From Tragulus kanchil (Eukaryota > Chordata > Mammalia > Artiodactyla > Tragulidae): a stretch of DNA of 64,000 nt. Both the position numbers and the translations under genes were made by a program. The notes beneath the pieces are model-generated. The model made no database searches. It had not been told where the DNA came from and saw only the letters and a program-made list of their open reading frames with translations. The stretch is from positions 9,762,501 through 9,826,500 of the forward strand of contig JAIOJX010000005.1 in assembly GCA_022376925.1 (NCBI GenBank). Reading direction: 5' to 3'. Shown piece after piece: positions 47,418 to 59,850 of this stretch (position 1 is the first letter of the stretch; the number at the start of each line of letters is the position of its first letter).

Positions 47418-48183
47418 TCAGGATAAAATCCAAGTGGTCCCTCTCGAGAGACCAGGATTAATTTTCTAGGAGGGTGGACACAGGTTTCTGCAGTTTGAAT
47501 CAATGCCAGTGAAACCAGTGTAAAAACTAGTATCAGGTTTTGTAAGACACCTAGGCCAGAAGGAGAGACTGACATATTTCAATTACACATGAATTTCTGG
47601 TGCTCTCTGTGCTAAGGGCACCAGTACAATGCTTTAAGTTTGAGTTTGTTTCAGGGTTCATAATGATTTGGCAAACAGACTTGATCTGATTATTATTTTC
47701 TCCTCGTCCAAAGGATTATACTAGCTTCTACTTAAGAAGTCATTAGCAATAACAATTTCTACTCTCTTTGCAAAGCAATATGTGAATTCTGTACACCCAC
47801 TTATTGGCAAATCTTTTGCTCCTCCAAAAGAGTCATTATATTGAATATGGAGAAACACAAATCATTGTGCTCCTCAACTTTTTGGATGAAAATATTTCTT
47901 CATCATGATAGGGAAAGCTATTCTAAGTTTGAAAAACATTTGCAATGACCCTCAGGAATGAGAATGTACAGAAAATCTCAGAAGACCATGTGGTGACAAC
48001 ATCTGGTACATCTGAGAGGTGAGGCTGGAGCTGAAGGTGGCTTTGTTAAGCATGGTGAAGAAGGAGTGAGAGACATGCCCTGCTGGCTGGATGCATACTA
48101 GCAATGAATTTCGAACACGTGTATGCCCTGCTCTGTTTGAATTTTAAGGATTTAGCATTGAGAGGCATGTCTGGGATCCAGAG
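47137..48183. other. No recognisable feature (duplicated at about 48307-49345)
   Basis: Sequence downstream of the BovB element, no assignable repeat or exon. Confidence 0.4.
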
Positions 48184-48306
48184 ACCAGCTCAATGGAAAT
48201 AAGTGTAAGCAAATCCTGGGAGATAGTGAAGGACAGAGGAACCTGGTGAGCTCCATTCCATGGGGTCACAAAGAGTTAGACATGACTTAATGACTGAACA
48301 ACAAGA
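48184..48306 (+). mobile_element. BovB 3' terminus (third copy, via D15)
   Basis: Last about 120 bp of the BovB element, starting abruptly at the D15 join with accagctcaatggaaataag. Confidence 0.88.
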
Positions 48307-49356
48307 ACAGCAAGACAGAAGATTCTGAAAGGAAACACATTTTGAATGACCTAAGTTTACATTCACAAGCTATGTATAAAAAGACACACTGACCTAGCAC
48401 AGATGACCTGTTATTGAATATTGCATGTGAACTATTTATCTCAACCACTTCCTGGAATGCTTAGAACTTTGCTTCTTCTCTTCCTCAAAATTTTTGGTAT
48501 ATTCACTCTTTTCTGGGCTTTTTAAACAATTCGTCTTTTTTTCTGGTGATGTGTTAACTACCATTTTTTCCTAATAGTGTCTTTCAGGATAAAATCCAAG
48601 TGGTCCCTCTCGAGAGACCAGGATTAATTTTCTAGGAGGGTGGACACAGGTTTCTGCAGTTTGAATCAATGCCAGTGAAACCAGTGTAAAAACTAGTATC
48701 AGGTTTTGTAAGACACCTAGGCCAGAAGGAGAGACTGACATATTTCAATTACACATGAATTTCTGGTGCTCTCTGTGCTAAGGGCACCAGTACAATGCTT
48801 TAAGTTTGAGTTTGTTTCAGGGTTCATAATGATTTGGCAAACAGACTTGATCTGATTATTATTTTCTCCTCGTCCAAAGGATTATACTAGCTTCTACTTA
48901 AGAAGTCATTAGCAATAACAATTTCTACTCTCTTTGCAAAGCAATATGTGAATTCTGTACACCCACTTATTGGCAAATCTTTTGCTCCTCCAAAAGAGTC
49001 ATTATATTGAATATGGAGAAACACAAATCATTGTGCTCCTCAACTTTTTGGATGAAAATATTTCTTCATCATGATAGGGAAAGCTATTCTAAGTTTGAAA
49101 AACATTTGCAATGACCCTCAGGAATGAGAATGTACAGAAAATCTCAGAAGACCATGTGGTGACAACATCTGGTACATCTGAGAGGTGAGGCTGGAGCTGA
49201 AGGTGGCTTTGTTAAGCATGGTGAAGAAGGAGTGAGAGACATGCCCTGCTGGCTGGATGCATACTAGCAATGAATTTCGAACACGTGTATGCCCTGCTCT
49301 GTTTGAATTTTAAGGATTTAGCATTGAGGGAGGCATGTCTGGGATCCCAGAGACCA

Positions 49357-49777
49357 TTAGAAACCTGTTCAAATAGCTCAAGCAAAAAAGAAGATATAAC
49401 AGAAGATATAACAGATACTTGTAAGGAGGGAGAATTGACTGGACTTAGTGATCGTCTGGATCCTGATGGAGTGAGAAATTTCAGGAATTTAGGATGCGTC
49501 TTGGCTTCTGGATGAGATTCTCTGGATGATGATGTGCCCTTTACAAAAAGAATACCAGAGAGAGAATAGCTTGGGAATAGACAGCCATAATTACTAAAAT
49601 TTATCCAGTGCTTATTCACGACTCACTGTGACAACTTCTTTGCATTAGGTCAAAGGTGAGTTCTGTTCTGGATGTGATGATTTGAAAGGTCTGTGACTAT
49701 CTAGGAAACACCCTTACTAGCAGCACCAGGAGGAGCTATGAGTCTGCAGCTTAGGAGAGCTAGTTGGTTTGGAAATC
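49357..49777. other. No recognisable feature
   Basis: Single-copy. It includes a short direct repeat, agaagatataac, twice near 49389-49412. Confidence 0.4.
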
Positions 49778-49808
49778 AAAATTTGAGAATCACAAGGATC
49801 AAAACAGC

Positions 49809-50040
49809 TAACATTTATTGTTTACCACATGCCTGGTACTTCCTGAGCCCTTCCTGTGTATTGCCCACTTGATTCTCACAACATTCGTATGGGATTGGAA
49901 CTATTAATATCATTCATTCTTTTTATAAAAAAGAAAAGAAGGGGTCAAATAATACATGTTATTTGACTTGTCCAAAGTCACAGAATAAATGGCCAAGCCA
50001 AAATCTGATTCAGGGACCACATTCATGACTTAAATCTTGA
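49809..50040 (-). mobile_element. MIR SINE (copy at 52737-52905, shortened)
   Basis: Minus-strand MIR order: acatttattgtttaccacat, cttgattctcacaacattcg, gacttgtccaaagtcacaga, aatctgattcagggaccaca. Confidence 0.8.
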
Positions 50041-50204
50041 GATCAAAAACCCAAGGAAAGTGACTAAGATGAGAACCCTGAATCACATTTGAGTTCCTTT
50101 GAAAGTTGATTCACTCTTTTGCATTTCAATCGTGTAGCAATGTTCTACAACCCAAGGAGCAAATGTCAAGTCCTATAGGGAATTTAGGTTAAAAAAACTT
50201 TAGG

Positions 50205-50370
50205 TTTTGAAATTCTCCCTTGTGTGATTTTAGGCAAGTAACTTTATCTCTGTGAGCTTCAATTTTCTTCAACTTGTCAAAGTCTGATCTGTCAACCACC
50301 CAAAAGGATTTCTCTGAGAATGAAGTGAAGTGGATTTATTTGAAAGTGGAGCACTTAGTGAGCATGCACT
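50205..50370 (+). mobile_element. MIR SINE (copy at 53070-53235)
   Basis: gtgtgattttaggcaagtaa, tttatctctgtgagcttcaa and a ctctgagaatgaagtgaagt segment follow the MIR core in sense orientation. Confidence 0.7.
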
Positions 50371-51904
50371 TTTAGTTATCATATATATCATTTGATAGAA
50401 TGTATGTCTATCATATATTCAACCCTCTTCAATCTGCAATAGCCTATTCACTTCTAAATCTAACTACCCTCACAAAATACCAAGGAGCAGACAGGGTGAA
50501 GGATGGTATTACAGAATGGGCTCTCTTTAGATCTTTGCAAAATTAAAATGTTCCAGTGAGAAAAGCAACAATATTTGTGTCTACCCTATTATAAGAATTG
50601 GAGTAAGCATGTAATTATGCCTAGGTTCTAAGTTAAAGAGAATTATAGGATAATATGACTCCTTAAGCCAGTGTTCTATGTTCTTAAGTTGATATAATAA
50701 TTTCTTTAAAATAGTACACCAGATATTAAACCATCTGTACCTATTTTGCATTCCCAGTATTATCGCTGTCATTCAGTTTTTAGAAACTTGAACTATATGG
50801 CTTTTTAGAGTCTCACCATTTTTAAGGGCAATTTTATTGTAAAATATTTTCCCTAGATGCACAACTCTTGATTATTTTTATTGAATGTTTAAGCTCCTCC
50901 AGGACAGACAGAATGTTCTTGCAATTCTTTCATGCCATCCAAAAGTACCCAGGGTACTTTAAAGAGTGTAACAAGCAGCTCTTGATAAAAAAAAAAAAAA
51001 AGAAAGAAAGAAAGAAAAGAAAGAAAAAACACAGACTTTCTGTAGAGACTTTCATAAAGAATCACTATGCTGGTAGGTCACTTTTGAGATTACCGCTGTA
51101 ATCAAAGCATGACTTGGGCATTTGGAAAACTCTTATCATGATCAGTGAGCAGTGCATTCTGAGATTATAAGAGCTCCCAAACTTTTGAGATCTTTTTGGG
51201 TAATTGGAACTAGCCTGCCAATGAATAAGCTATATGCTTGACAGAACTTGCAGAAGCATTTAAAAATACATGGTTTAAGTCTTTATTCTCAGAATTGAGT
51301 ATAATCCATCTGATTAAATTATAACCCAATATAAGTAGTACTTTCAAAATCAGTCAATACTTCCTTCTCCCAAATTGATTTCCAAGGCAGAGGCATAAAA
51401 TTCTCATCATACTCTATAATTTAGGTATTAATCTTTGACTCATCCTTGACATTCTACTTACACCTACACCGTCTTTCAGTCTTACAAAATGCCATCACGT
51501 CAAGGTTTAGCAAATTGAGGTGTACCGTTCTTCACCACGAAGAGAAAAATACCCCTTCTCCTGACTTCTTACTCCCTCCCCGTCTCCCAAACTACTTAAC
51601 ATCCTGTCTCTGGGAACTTTGAAAAAGTGTTGTGTAAGTTTCCCAAGTCAACAAAAACTCTCAAGTTAAGAGCTTAATAAGAACTCCAGGACTTGTTCAA
51701 GAATATGCCATCTTTTATGCCATCCATGATACCATCCAGAAATTACCTTCACACCATTTACTGCACAGCAACTAAGGCTTCTATTAAGAATACATTCCTA
51801 GCATTATAGTCTCATTATTTTAAAAAATTCTATTATATTTGATTGAATTTAGGTTTCTGCTTCCCCTTAAGATTCCTTAGCCCAAGTATGCTTTTCCCTA
51901 GTTA
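50371..51904. other. Mostly unassigned sequence (duplicated at about 53236-54774)
   Basis: AT-rich. The only clear element is the poly-A/GAAA run at 50987-51028. Confidence 0.4.
50987..51028. repeat. Poly-A/(GAAA)n simple repeat (copy at 53851-53892)
   Basis: An A-run merging into agaaagaaagaaagaaaaga. Near-equal length in both D16 copies. Confidence 0.9.
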
Positions 51905-52050
51905 TACCTTAGAGAACCCACGGGAAGCTTTTAAACTACTACCAACTCACCCCAGAACAAATCAGAATCTCTAGGGGTAAAGTCTGAGCTGCTGTATATT
52001 TTTAAGTCATGAGGTTTCTTTCAGTGTGCATCTCGGGTTTAAACTACTGT
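51905..52050 (-). mobile_element. MER5A-like remnant (copy at about 54775-54920)
   Basis: cagaacaaatcagaatctct, gagctgctgtatatttttaa and cagtgtgcatctcgggttta follow the reverse-complement MER5A order. Confidence 0.55.
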
Positions 52051-52149
52051 TGGTACAATTCAGGGAATATTGGAGTTAAGTTTGTCCAGATCTGTCCAAT
52101 TATCTTCGAAGAATGACCCATGATCTATGTAGTGGCAGACCCTTGACCA

Positions 52150-52290
52150 ACTAACCAACTGAAACAGGATTTTAAACGTTAATGTGCACAGATCTGACTT
52201 GGGAATCTAAGTAAAATACAGATTCTGATGCAGTCAGCCTGGAGTGTGGCCTGTTTCTGCATTTCCAACAAGTGCTGGGGGTGACAAAGA
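52150..52290 (+). mobile_element. MER5A-like remnant (copy at about 55020-55160)
   Basis: acgttaatgtgcacagatct, aaatacagattctgatgcag, and tgcatttccaacaagtgctg follow MER5A in sense orientation. Confidence 0.7.
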
Positions 52291-55200
52291 CTGGTATGGG
52301 ACACTTCCTCCTAAGGGAGCCCCTCATTCTCAGTGATCCAACTTCCAGATGGGCTGAATGAGAACCCATATCTATAAGCTGTGACCTCTTCCTTTAGACA
52401 CAATTTTTTGTCCACTTTAAAGGCCTACTCTTGAATTTCAGACTCTTTCAATTTCAAATTTGAAATTCAAAGTGATTCCAACTGAATTCTACTGTCCTAA
52501 GTCAAGTCCTCCTCGCAGTTTGCCTGGTCTTTTTCAACTGTCTCTTAAGAGGATTCTCTGCCTCTGGTCTAGAGAATGAAGCCAGAATAGGAGATCCTTT
52601 AGCATGTAGTTCCTGCTTACCTTTCTTCACGTTCCGCTGTATAGGCCTGAACCTGTCCTCCAGAGGACCCTCTCCCAGAAATTAACTAGGCTCTTCCTTA
52701 TTTTTAAAATTTGAGAATCACAAGGATCAAAACAGCTAACATTTATTGTTTACCACATGCCTGGTACTTCCTGATTCACCTTCTTTTGGGCATTTCAATC
52801 GAAAAGAAGGGGTCAAATAATACATGTTATTTGACTTGTCCAAAGTCACAGAATAAATGGCCAAGCCAAAATCTGATTCAGGGACCACATTCATGACTTA
52901 AATCTTGAGATCAAAAACCCAAGGAAAGTGACTAAGATGAGAACCCTGAATCACATTTGAGTTCCTTTGAAAGTTGATTCACTCTTTTGCATTTCAATCG
53001 TGTAGCAATGTTCTACAACCCAAGGAGCAAATGTCAAGTCCTATAGGAATTTAGGTTAAAAACTTTAGGTTTTGAAAGTCTCCCTTGTGTGATTTTAGGC
53101 AAGTAACTTTATCTCTGTGAGCTTCAATTTTCTTCAACTTGTCAAAGTCTGATCTGTCAACCACCCAAAAGGATTTCTCTGAGAATGAAGTGAAGTGGAT
53201 TTATTTGAAAGTGGAGCACTTAGTGAGCATGCACTTTTAGTTATCATATATATCATTTGATAGAATGTATGTCTATCATATATTCAACCCTCTTCAATCT
53301 GCAATAGCCTATTCACTTCTAAATCTAACTACCCTCACAAAATACCAAGGAGCAGACAGGGTGAAGGATGGTATTACAGAATGGGCTCTCTTTAGATCTT
53401 TGCAAAATTAAAATGTTCCAGTGAGAAAAGCAACAATATTTGTGTCTACCCTATTATAAGAATTGGAGTAAGCATGTAATTATGCCTAGGTTCTAAGTTA
53501 AAGAGAATTATAGGATAATATGACTCCTTAAGCCAGTGTTCTATGTTCTTAAGTTGATATAATAATTTCTTTAAAATAGTACACCAGATATTAAACCATC
53601 TGTACCTATTTTGCATTCCCAGTATTATCGCTGTCATTCAGTTTTTAGAAACTTGAACTATATGGCTTTTTAGAGTCTCACCATTTTAAGGGCAATTTTA
53701 TTGTAAAATATTTTCCCTAGATGCACAACTCTTGATTATTTTTATTGAATGTTTAAGCTCCTCCAGGACAGACAGAATGTTCTTGCAATTCTTTCATGCC
53801 ATCCAAAAGTACCCAGGGTACTTTAAAGAGTGTAACAAGCAGCTCTTGATAAAAAAAAAAAAAAAGAAAGAAAGAAAGAAAAGAAAGAAAAAACACAGAC
53901 TTTCTGTAGAGACTTTCATAAAGAATCACTATGCTGGTAGGTCACTTTTGAGATTACCGCTGTAATCAAAGCATGACTTGGGCATTTGGAAAACTCTTAT
54001 CATGATCAGTGAGCAGTGCATTCTGAGATTATAAGAGCTCCCAAACTTTTGAGATCTTTTTGGGTAATTGGAACTAGCCTGCCAATGAATAAGCTATATG
54101 CTTGACAGAACTTGCAGAAGCATTTAAAAATACATGGTTTAAGTCTTTATTCTCAGAATTGAGTATAATCCATCTGATTAAATTATAACCCAATATAAGT
54201 AGTACTTTCAAAATCAGTCAATACTTCCTTCTCCCCAACTTGATTTCCAAGGCAGAGGCATAAAATTCTCATCATACTCTATAATTTAGGTATTAATCTT
54301 TGACTCATCCTTGACATTCTACTTACACCTACACCGTCTTTCAGTCTTACAAAATGCCATCACGTCAAGGTTTAGCAAATTGAGGTGTACCGTTCTTCAC
54401 CACGAAGAGAAAAATACCCCTTCTCCTGACTTCTTACTCCCTCCCCGTCTCCCAAACTACTTAACATCCTGTCTCTGGGAACTTTGAAAAAGTGTTGTGT
54501 AAGTTTCCCAAGTCAACAAAAACTCTCAAGTTAAGAGCTTAATAAGAACTCCAGGACTTGTTCAAGAATATGCCATCTTTTATGCCATCCATGATACCAT
54601 CCAGAAATTACCTTCACACCATTTACTGCACAGCAACTAAGGCTTCTATTAAGAATACATTCCTAGCATTATAGTCTCATTATTTTAAAAAATTCTATTA
54701 TATTTGATTGAATTTAGGTTTCTGCTTCCCCTTAAGATTCCTTAGCCCAAGTATGCTTTTCCCTAGTTATACCTTAGAGCCCCCCCGGGCAGCTTTTAAA
54801 CTACTAACACCTCACCCCAGAACAAATCAGAATCTCTAGGGGTAAAGTCTGAGCTGCTGTATATTTTTAAGTCATGAGGTTTCTTTCAGTGTGCATCTCG
54901 GGTTTAAACTACTGTTGGTACAATTCAGGGAATATTGGAGTTAAGTTTGTCCAGATCTGTCCAATTATCTTCGAAGAATGACCCATGATCTATGTAGTGG
55001 CAGACCCTTGACCAACTAACCAACTGAAACAGGATTTTAAACGTTAATGTGCACAGATCTGACTTGGGAATCTAAGTAAAATACAGATTCTGATGCAGTC
55101 AGCCTGGAGTGTGGCCTGTTTCTGCATTTCCAACAAGTGCTGGGGGTGACAAAGACTGGTATGGGACACTTCCTCTCCTAAGGGAGCCCCCTCATTCTCA

Positions 55201-55571
55201 GTGATCCAACTTCCAGATGTGCTGAATGAGAACCCATATCTATAAGCTGTGACCTCTTCCTTTAGACACAATTTTTTTTGTCCACTTTAAAGGCCTACTC
55301 TTGAATTTCAGACTCTTTCAATTTCAAATTTGAAATTCAAAGTGATTCCAACTGAATTCTACTGTCCTAAGTCAAGTCCTCCTCGCAGTTTGCCTGGTCT
55401 TTTTCAACTGTCTCTTAAGAGGATTCTCTGCCTCTGGTCTAGAGAATGAAGCCAGAATAGGAGATCCTTTAGCATGTAGTTCCTGCTTACCTTTCTTCAC
55501 GTTCCGCTGTATAGGCCTGAACCTGTCCTCCAGAGGACCCTCTCCCAGAAATTAACTAGGCTCTTCCTTAT

Positions 55572-55772
55572 TTCCCTCATGGCCCAGACGGTAAAGAATT
55601 TGCCTGTAGTGCAGAAGCCCAGGGTTCAATCCCTGGGTTGGGAAGATCCCTTGAAGAAGGGAATGGCAGTCCATTCCAGTATTCTTACCTGGAGAATTTC
55701 ATGGACAGAGGATCCTGGTGGGCTATAGTCCATTGGGTCACAAAGGATCGGACGTGACTGAGAGACTAACAC
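55572..55772 (+). mobile_element. Bov-tA SINE
   Basis: ttccctcatggcccagacgg head, gggttcaatccctgggttgg B-box, and body with attccagtattcttacctgg and cacaaaggatcggacgtgac. Confidence 0.92.
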
Positions 55773-55919
55773 TTTCACACTTTCCTTGTTTCCAAGCCTT
55801 TCTCGGGTTGCCATCTCTGCCTTTTGACCCTTTCTCTTTATCTTCCCACTTAGCTACTGTTCAACAGTTAACTTAGGTCAAATATCACCTGTTCTTAAAC
55901 ACTCTCTGAAACCCAAGTT

Positions 55920-56123
55920 GGGCTTTCCTGGTGGCTCAGACAGTAAAGAATTTGCCTGTAATGCAAGAGACCCGAGTTTAATTCCTGGGTTGGGAAGGTC
56001 CCCTGGGGAAGGGAATGGCAAGTCACTCTAGTAGACTTGCCAGGAGAATTTCATGGATAGAGGAGCTTGCCAGGCTGTAATCCTTGTGGTTGGAGAGTTG
56101 GAGAGATCTGAGTGACTGTGAGA
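55920..56123 (+). mobile_element. Bov-tA SINE
   Basis: gggctttcctggtggctcag head, gagtttaattcctgggttgg B-box, gtcccctggggaagggaatg body. A second, independent insertion about 150 bp after the previous one. Confidence 0.92.
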
Positions 56124-56587
56124 AAGAAAGCCTAAGGTGAGTGGGTCATATTCCCTCGTCCATGTCTCTACTTAACCACCTTAAGCTTTGAATTGCCATT
56201 ATTGGTTTAGGAGAAATTTTGATGGACCTAGAGCCCTGTACCACCTCTACACGAAGAACTCTGTAGTTTCTTTATTGGTTAAGCAAAGGTCCTTGAATCA
56301 ACTACAGAAATTGCAAAATGAATGGGTACTATTAAATGGTCGCTAATGTTGCCTTCTTTGAGTCAAAGAATTCAGGTTTTCTTTGCTTCATTCAATAAAC
56401 ATTTGTTTAAACTCGTATTGATTGCTTCGCTGCCCTAGAGAGCAACAGAGTTGAGATCTGAATTTAGCAAATAGGAAAAAAAAAAAAAAAGCCAACAACA
56501 AATACTTGTGCATTAGGATGAATTCACATACATAAATGATGGGTTATTTTCTAAGTAGGTAATGTAGTTTCTTCTCTCTATCGTTAA
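56124..56587. other. No recognisable feature (duplicated at about 57233-57692)
   Basis: It has a poly-A run near 56477-56490; otherwise unassigned. Confidence 0.4.
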
Positions 56588-56679
56588 CCTTTCTTAAAAA
56601 ACGATTCCGCTTTTTTTTATAGGCCTGAACCTGTCCTCCAGAGGACCCTCTCCCAGAAATTAACTAGGCTCTTCCTTAT

Positions 56680-56880
56680 TTCCCTCATGGCCCAGACGGT
56701 AAAGAATTTGCCTGTAGTGCAGAAGCCCAGGGTTCAATCCCTGGGTTGGGAAGATCCCTTGAAGAAGGGAATGGCAGTCCATTCCAGTATTCTTACCTGG
56801 AGAATTTCATGGACAGAGGATCCTGGTGGGCTATAGTCCATTGGGTCACAAAGGATCGGACGTGACTGAGAGACTAACAC
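56680..56880 (+). mobile_element. Bov-tA SINE (second D17 copy)
   Basis: Duplicate of 55572-55772. Confidence 0.92.
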
Positions 56881-57028
56881 TTTCACACTTTCCTTGTTTC
56901 CAAGCCTTTCTCGGGTTGCCATCTCTGCCTTTTGACCCTTTTCTCTTTATCTTCCCACTTAGCTACTGTTCAACAGTTAACTTAGGTCAAATATCACCTG
57001 TTCTTAAACACTCTCTGAAACCCAAGTT

Positions 57029-57232
57029 GGGCTTTCCTGGTGGCTCAGACAGTAAAGAATTTGCCTGTAATGCAAGAGACCCGAGTTTAATTCCTGGGTT
57101 GGGAAGGTCCCCTGGGGAAGGGAATGGCAAGTCACTCTAGTAGACTTGCCAGGAGAATTTCATGGATAGAGGAGCTTGCCAGGCTGTAATCCTTGTGGTT
57201 GGAGAGTTGGAGAGATCTGAGTGACTGTGAGA
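57029..57232 (+). mobile_element. Bov-tA SINE (second D17 copy)
   Basis: Duplicate of 55920-56123. Confidence 0.92.
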
Positions 57233-57692
57233 AAGAAAGCCTAAGGTGAGTGGGTCATATTGCCTCGTCCATGTCTCGACTTAAGAAAATTAAGCTTTGA
57301 ATTGCCATTATTGGTTTAGGAGAAATTTTGATGGACCTAGAGCCCTGTACCACCTCTACACGAAGAACTCTGTAGTTTCTTTATTGGTTAAGCAAAGGTC
57401 CTTGAATCAACTACAGAAATTGCAAAATGAATGGGTACTATTAAATGGTCGCTAATGTTGCCTTCTTTGAGTCAAAGAATTCAGGTTTTCTTTGCTTCAT
57501 TCAATAAACATTTGTTTAAACTCGTATTGATTGCTTCGCTGCCCTAGAGAGCAACAGAGTTGAGATCTGAATTTAGCAAATAGGAAAAAAAAAAAAAAAG
57601 CCAACAACAAATACTTGTGCATTAGGATGAATTCACATACATAAATGATGGGTTATTTTCTAAGTAGGTAATGTAGTTGCTTCTCTCTATCG

Positions 57693-58447
57693 CCTTCATT
57701 CCACAATTAGCCACAGATAAAAGTGCCATGCTTATCATCATAAAAGCAATTCAAGATCTGTTCCAAAAAAAGGTGAGGTGGTTTCAAGGGTATTTTTAGT
57801 GTATCATGCTTTCCTTAGCTTTTCAGCCATCACAATTTGAACAAAGCCCAATTTCCAAGCTAAATTCTATAAGTGGAAATCGGAGGCTATGGTTAAGTTA
57901 ACAGAAATAGAATTGACAACCTAAATGCGTCAACATTCATGAAAAGTGACATCAGCAGGTTTGCTGTGCAATTGCTTTCTTTTTTTTAAAGGTGAGTAGG
58001 TGTTTAAAAGTTTTCAGTGTTTAGAACATGTTCTCTTCAGCTGATTTTTCTTTCTGTAATTTTTTCGAGAAGAAAGTTTTTTGCAAGGATTAGAAGACCT
58101 GATAGCACCAACAAATAGGGACATCAGGAAAGACTGTGGTCATCTCCCAAGAAATATAATTTGGGTATTATTATAATAACTCCAGGTAATTAAAAGACGC
58201 CTCTGCACCTAGGGTCCAGGTCTGACTCTACAGGACTGATGGCAATGCAGCAACATTATTCCTTGGTTCTGTACAAACCATTAGACAACCATCTCCATGA
58301 AGAAAACTAAAAGACTTCTGAATGAATTTTTTTAAGAAGACAGAAGAATAGTTTAAAGTTTTTGAGGACAAAATGATGAAACCATTCTATAGGTCATTCT
58401 CCTATATCATTCTGCATAAGGTTGTGATGATCTCACCTTCAAAATGA
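57693..58447. other. No recognisable feature
   Basis: Single-copy, AT-rich; no repeat family or exon recognised. Confidence 0.4.
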
Positions 58448-58668
58448 ATTTTGTTGTTGTTGTTGTTCAGTAGCTAAGTCATGTCTGACTCTGTGCGACC
58501 TTCACTATCTCCCAGAGTTTGCTCAAACTCATGTCTATTGAGTCAATGATGCCATCCAACCATATAGTCCTCTGTTGCCCCCTTCCCCTCCTGCCCTCAG
58601 TCTTTCCCAGCAGGAGGGTCATTTTCAATGAGTCAGCTCTTCACATCAGGTGTCAGCTTCAAAATGAA
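58448..58668 (-). mobile_element. BovB LINE 3' end
   Basis: Starts with a (gtt)n run (58451-58466), the usual complement of the BovB terminal repeat. Then cagtagctaagtcatgtctg, gtttgctcaaactcatgtct, tgatgccatccaaccatata and cctgccctcagtctttccca. An internal deletion of about 30-40 bp near 58500 is suggested. Confidence 0.92.
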
Positions 58669-58759
58669 TTTGAGAGCCCAGAAAAGAATATTTAAATTAT
58701 TCTGTCAAAACATTTACCCCTTGTGATGAATAGCAGTAATATTTCTCCTGAAGCATAGT

Positions 58760-58876
58760 AATCTCTCCATTCTGTTTGCCCCCAAAGTACCATGTACTTG
58801 TCTGTACCATAGAACAGGTTCACTTCAATAGACTGTAAAGTCTTTGAATGCAATGATCTTATTTTCAATCATTTCT
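58760..58876 (+). mobile_element. L2-like fragment interrupted by a SINE
   Basis: agactgtaaagtctttgaat followed by gcaatgatcttatt resembles the L2 3' end in sense orientation. Continuation at 59167-59200 after the SINE is plausible. Confidence 0.4.
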
Positions 58877-59147
58877 TTTCTTTTAATTTTGTCTTTGTTT
58901 ATTGGTCCTTCATTTATTTATTTTCATCCATCTTAATTCTTTGGCCTGTGTGGGCCTCCCATCACGGTGGCCTCTCTTGTTGCAGAGTACCGGCTCTGGG
59001 TGCATGCACTCCAGAGTGCTGGCTCCTAATTGGACACATTGGTCCAGCCACTCCGCAGCACATGGGATCTTCCCATGCCAGGGATTGAACTGGCACCCCT
59101 TGTAATGCAAGGTGGACTCTTTACCCCCTGGACCACCAGGAAAGTCC
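58877..59147 (-). mobile_element. CHR/ART2-type SINE with a 19-bp target duplication
   Basis: Complete minus-strand element. It is flanked by cttattttcaatcatttct (58858-58876) and cttatttttaatcatttct (59148-59166), one mismatch. The best-preserved insertion signature in the window. Confidence 0.95.
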
Positions 59148-59376
59148 CTTATTTTTAATCATTTCTGAATGTTATATACCTTACCAATGCTTGATTGCTC
59201 TCATAGACTCAAAGAGGTTTAATACCAGCAATTTCATATTGTTTAACCTAATAATGGTTCAACACTTAATGAGTGAACACCCAATAAATTACTTCACATT
59301 AACATTCTATTTAAAAGTGTTAGACTTTTCAAAAGGAAAGCCAGCATTTATTCCATGAATTTCATGTTTTACAGTG

Positions 59377-59573
59377 TTTGCGTGTGTTAGTTGCTCAGTC
59401 ATGTCTGACCGTTTGTGACAAATTGGACTGTGACTCACCGGGGTCCTCTGTCCATGGAATTCCCCAGCCAAGAGTACTGGAGTGGTAGCCATTCCCTTCT
59501 CCAGGGGATCAAACCTGGATCTCCTGCATTGCAGGTGGATTCTTTTCCATCTGAGTCACCAGGGAAGTCCACG
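59377..59573 (-). mobile_element. Bov-tA SINE
   Basis: gttagttgctcagtcatgtc, gtcctctgtccatggaattc, ccattcccttctccagggga, and the head complement caccagggaagtcc. Confidence 0.93.
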
Positions 59574-59718
59574 AAATAAAAAAAAATCAGTCAGTTTCTC
59601 CCTTGATACCTACAGGGATTTGCCTGCATTTCATGGCATAAACTATTCAGCCCTAATAAAGACCAAATAAGACCTTTGCACTTCAGTGCATTGTGATAAA
59701 TTGATTAAAATTTTGAAA

Positions 59719-59850
59719 GGAATTTTCTGGTGGTCCAATAGTTAGGACTCTGAGCTTTCACTACTGAGGAAGCAAGTTTAATCCTCGTCCGGGAACTAAG
59801 TTACCCATAAGCCACGTGGTGTGGCAGAAACAAAAGAGAAAAAAACAAAA
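59719..59850 (+). mobile_element. CHR-type SINE, short form
   Basis: gaattttctggtggtccaat head, agtttaatcctcgtccggga B-box region, A-rich end. Confidence 0.75.

Larger units (their letters stand above)
47018..49356. repeat. Direct duplication D15 (step about 1166-1169 bp)
   Basis: 47018-48187 recurs at 48184-49356 with 4 shared bases (acca) at the join. The last 40 bp of the first copy lack single G/C bases present in the second (near 48163 and 48178). Confidence 0.95.
49778..55573. repeat. Direct duplication D16, long step (2865-2928 bp)
   Basis: 49778-52704 recurs at 52706-55573. The second copy lacks about 60 bp close to its left edge (near 52780-52800 against 49855-49920). It also carries scattered small changes, for example around 54779-54790, 55172-55190 and in T-runs. 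This is the only member of the series with a step well above 1.2 kb. Confidence 0.95.
55491..57692. repeat. Direct duplication D17 (step about 1097-1109 bp)
   Basis: 55491-56583 recurs at about 56588-57692. The first about 30 bp of the second copy are badly garbled (T-run expansion, extra A's at 56595-56619), then identity is almost complete. A patch near 57278-57295 also differs. The left 80 bp overlap D16, giving three copies. Confidence 0.94.
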
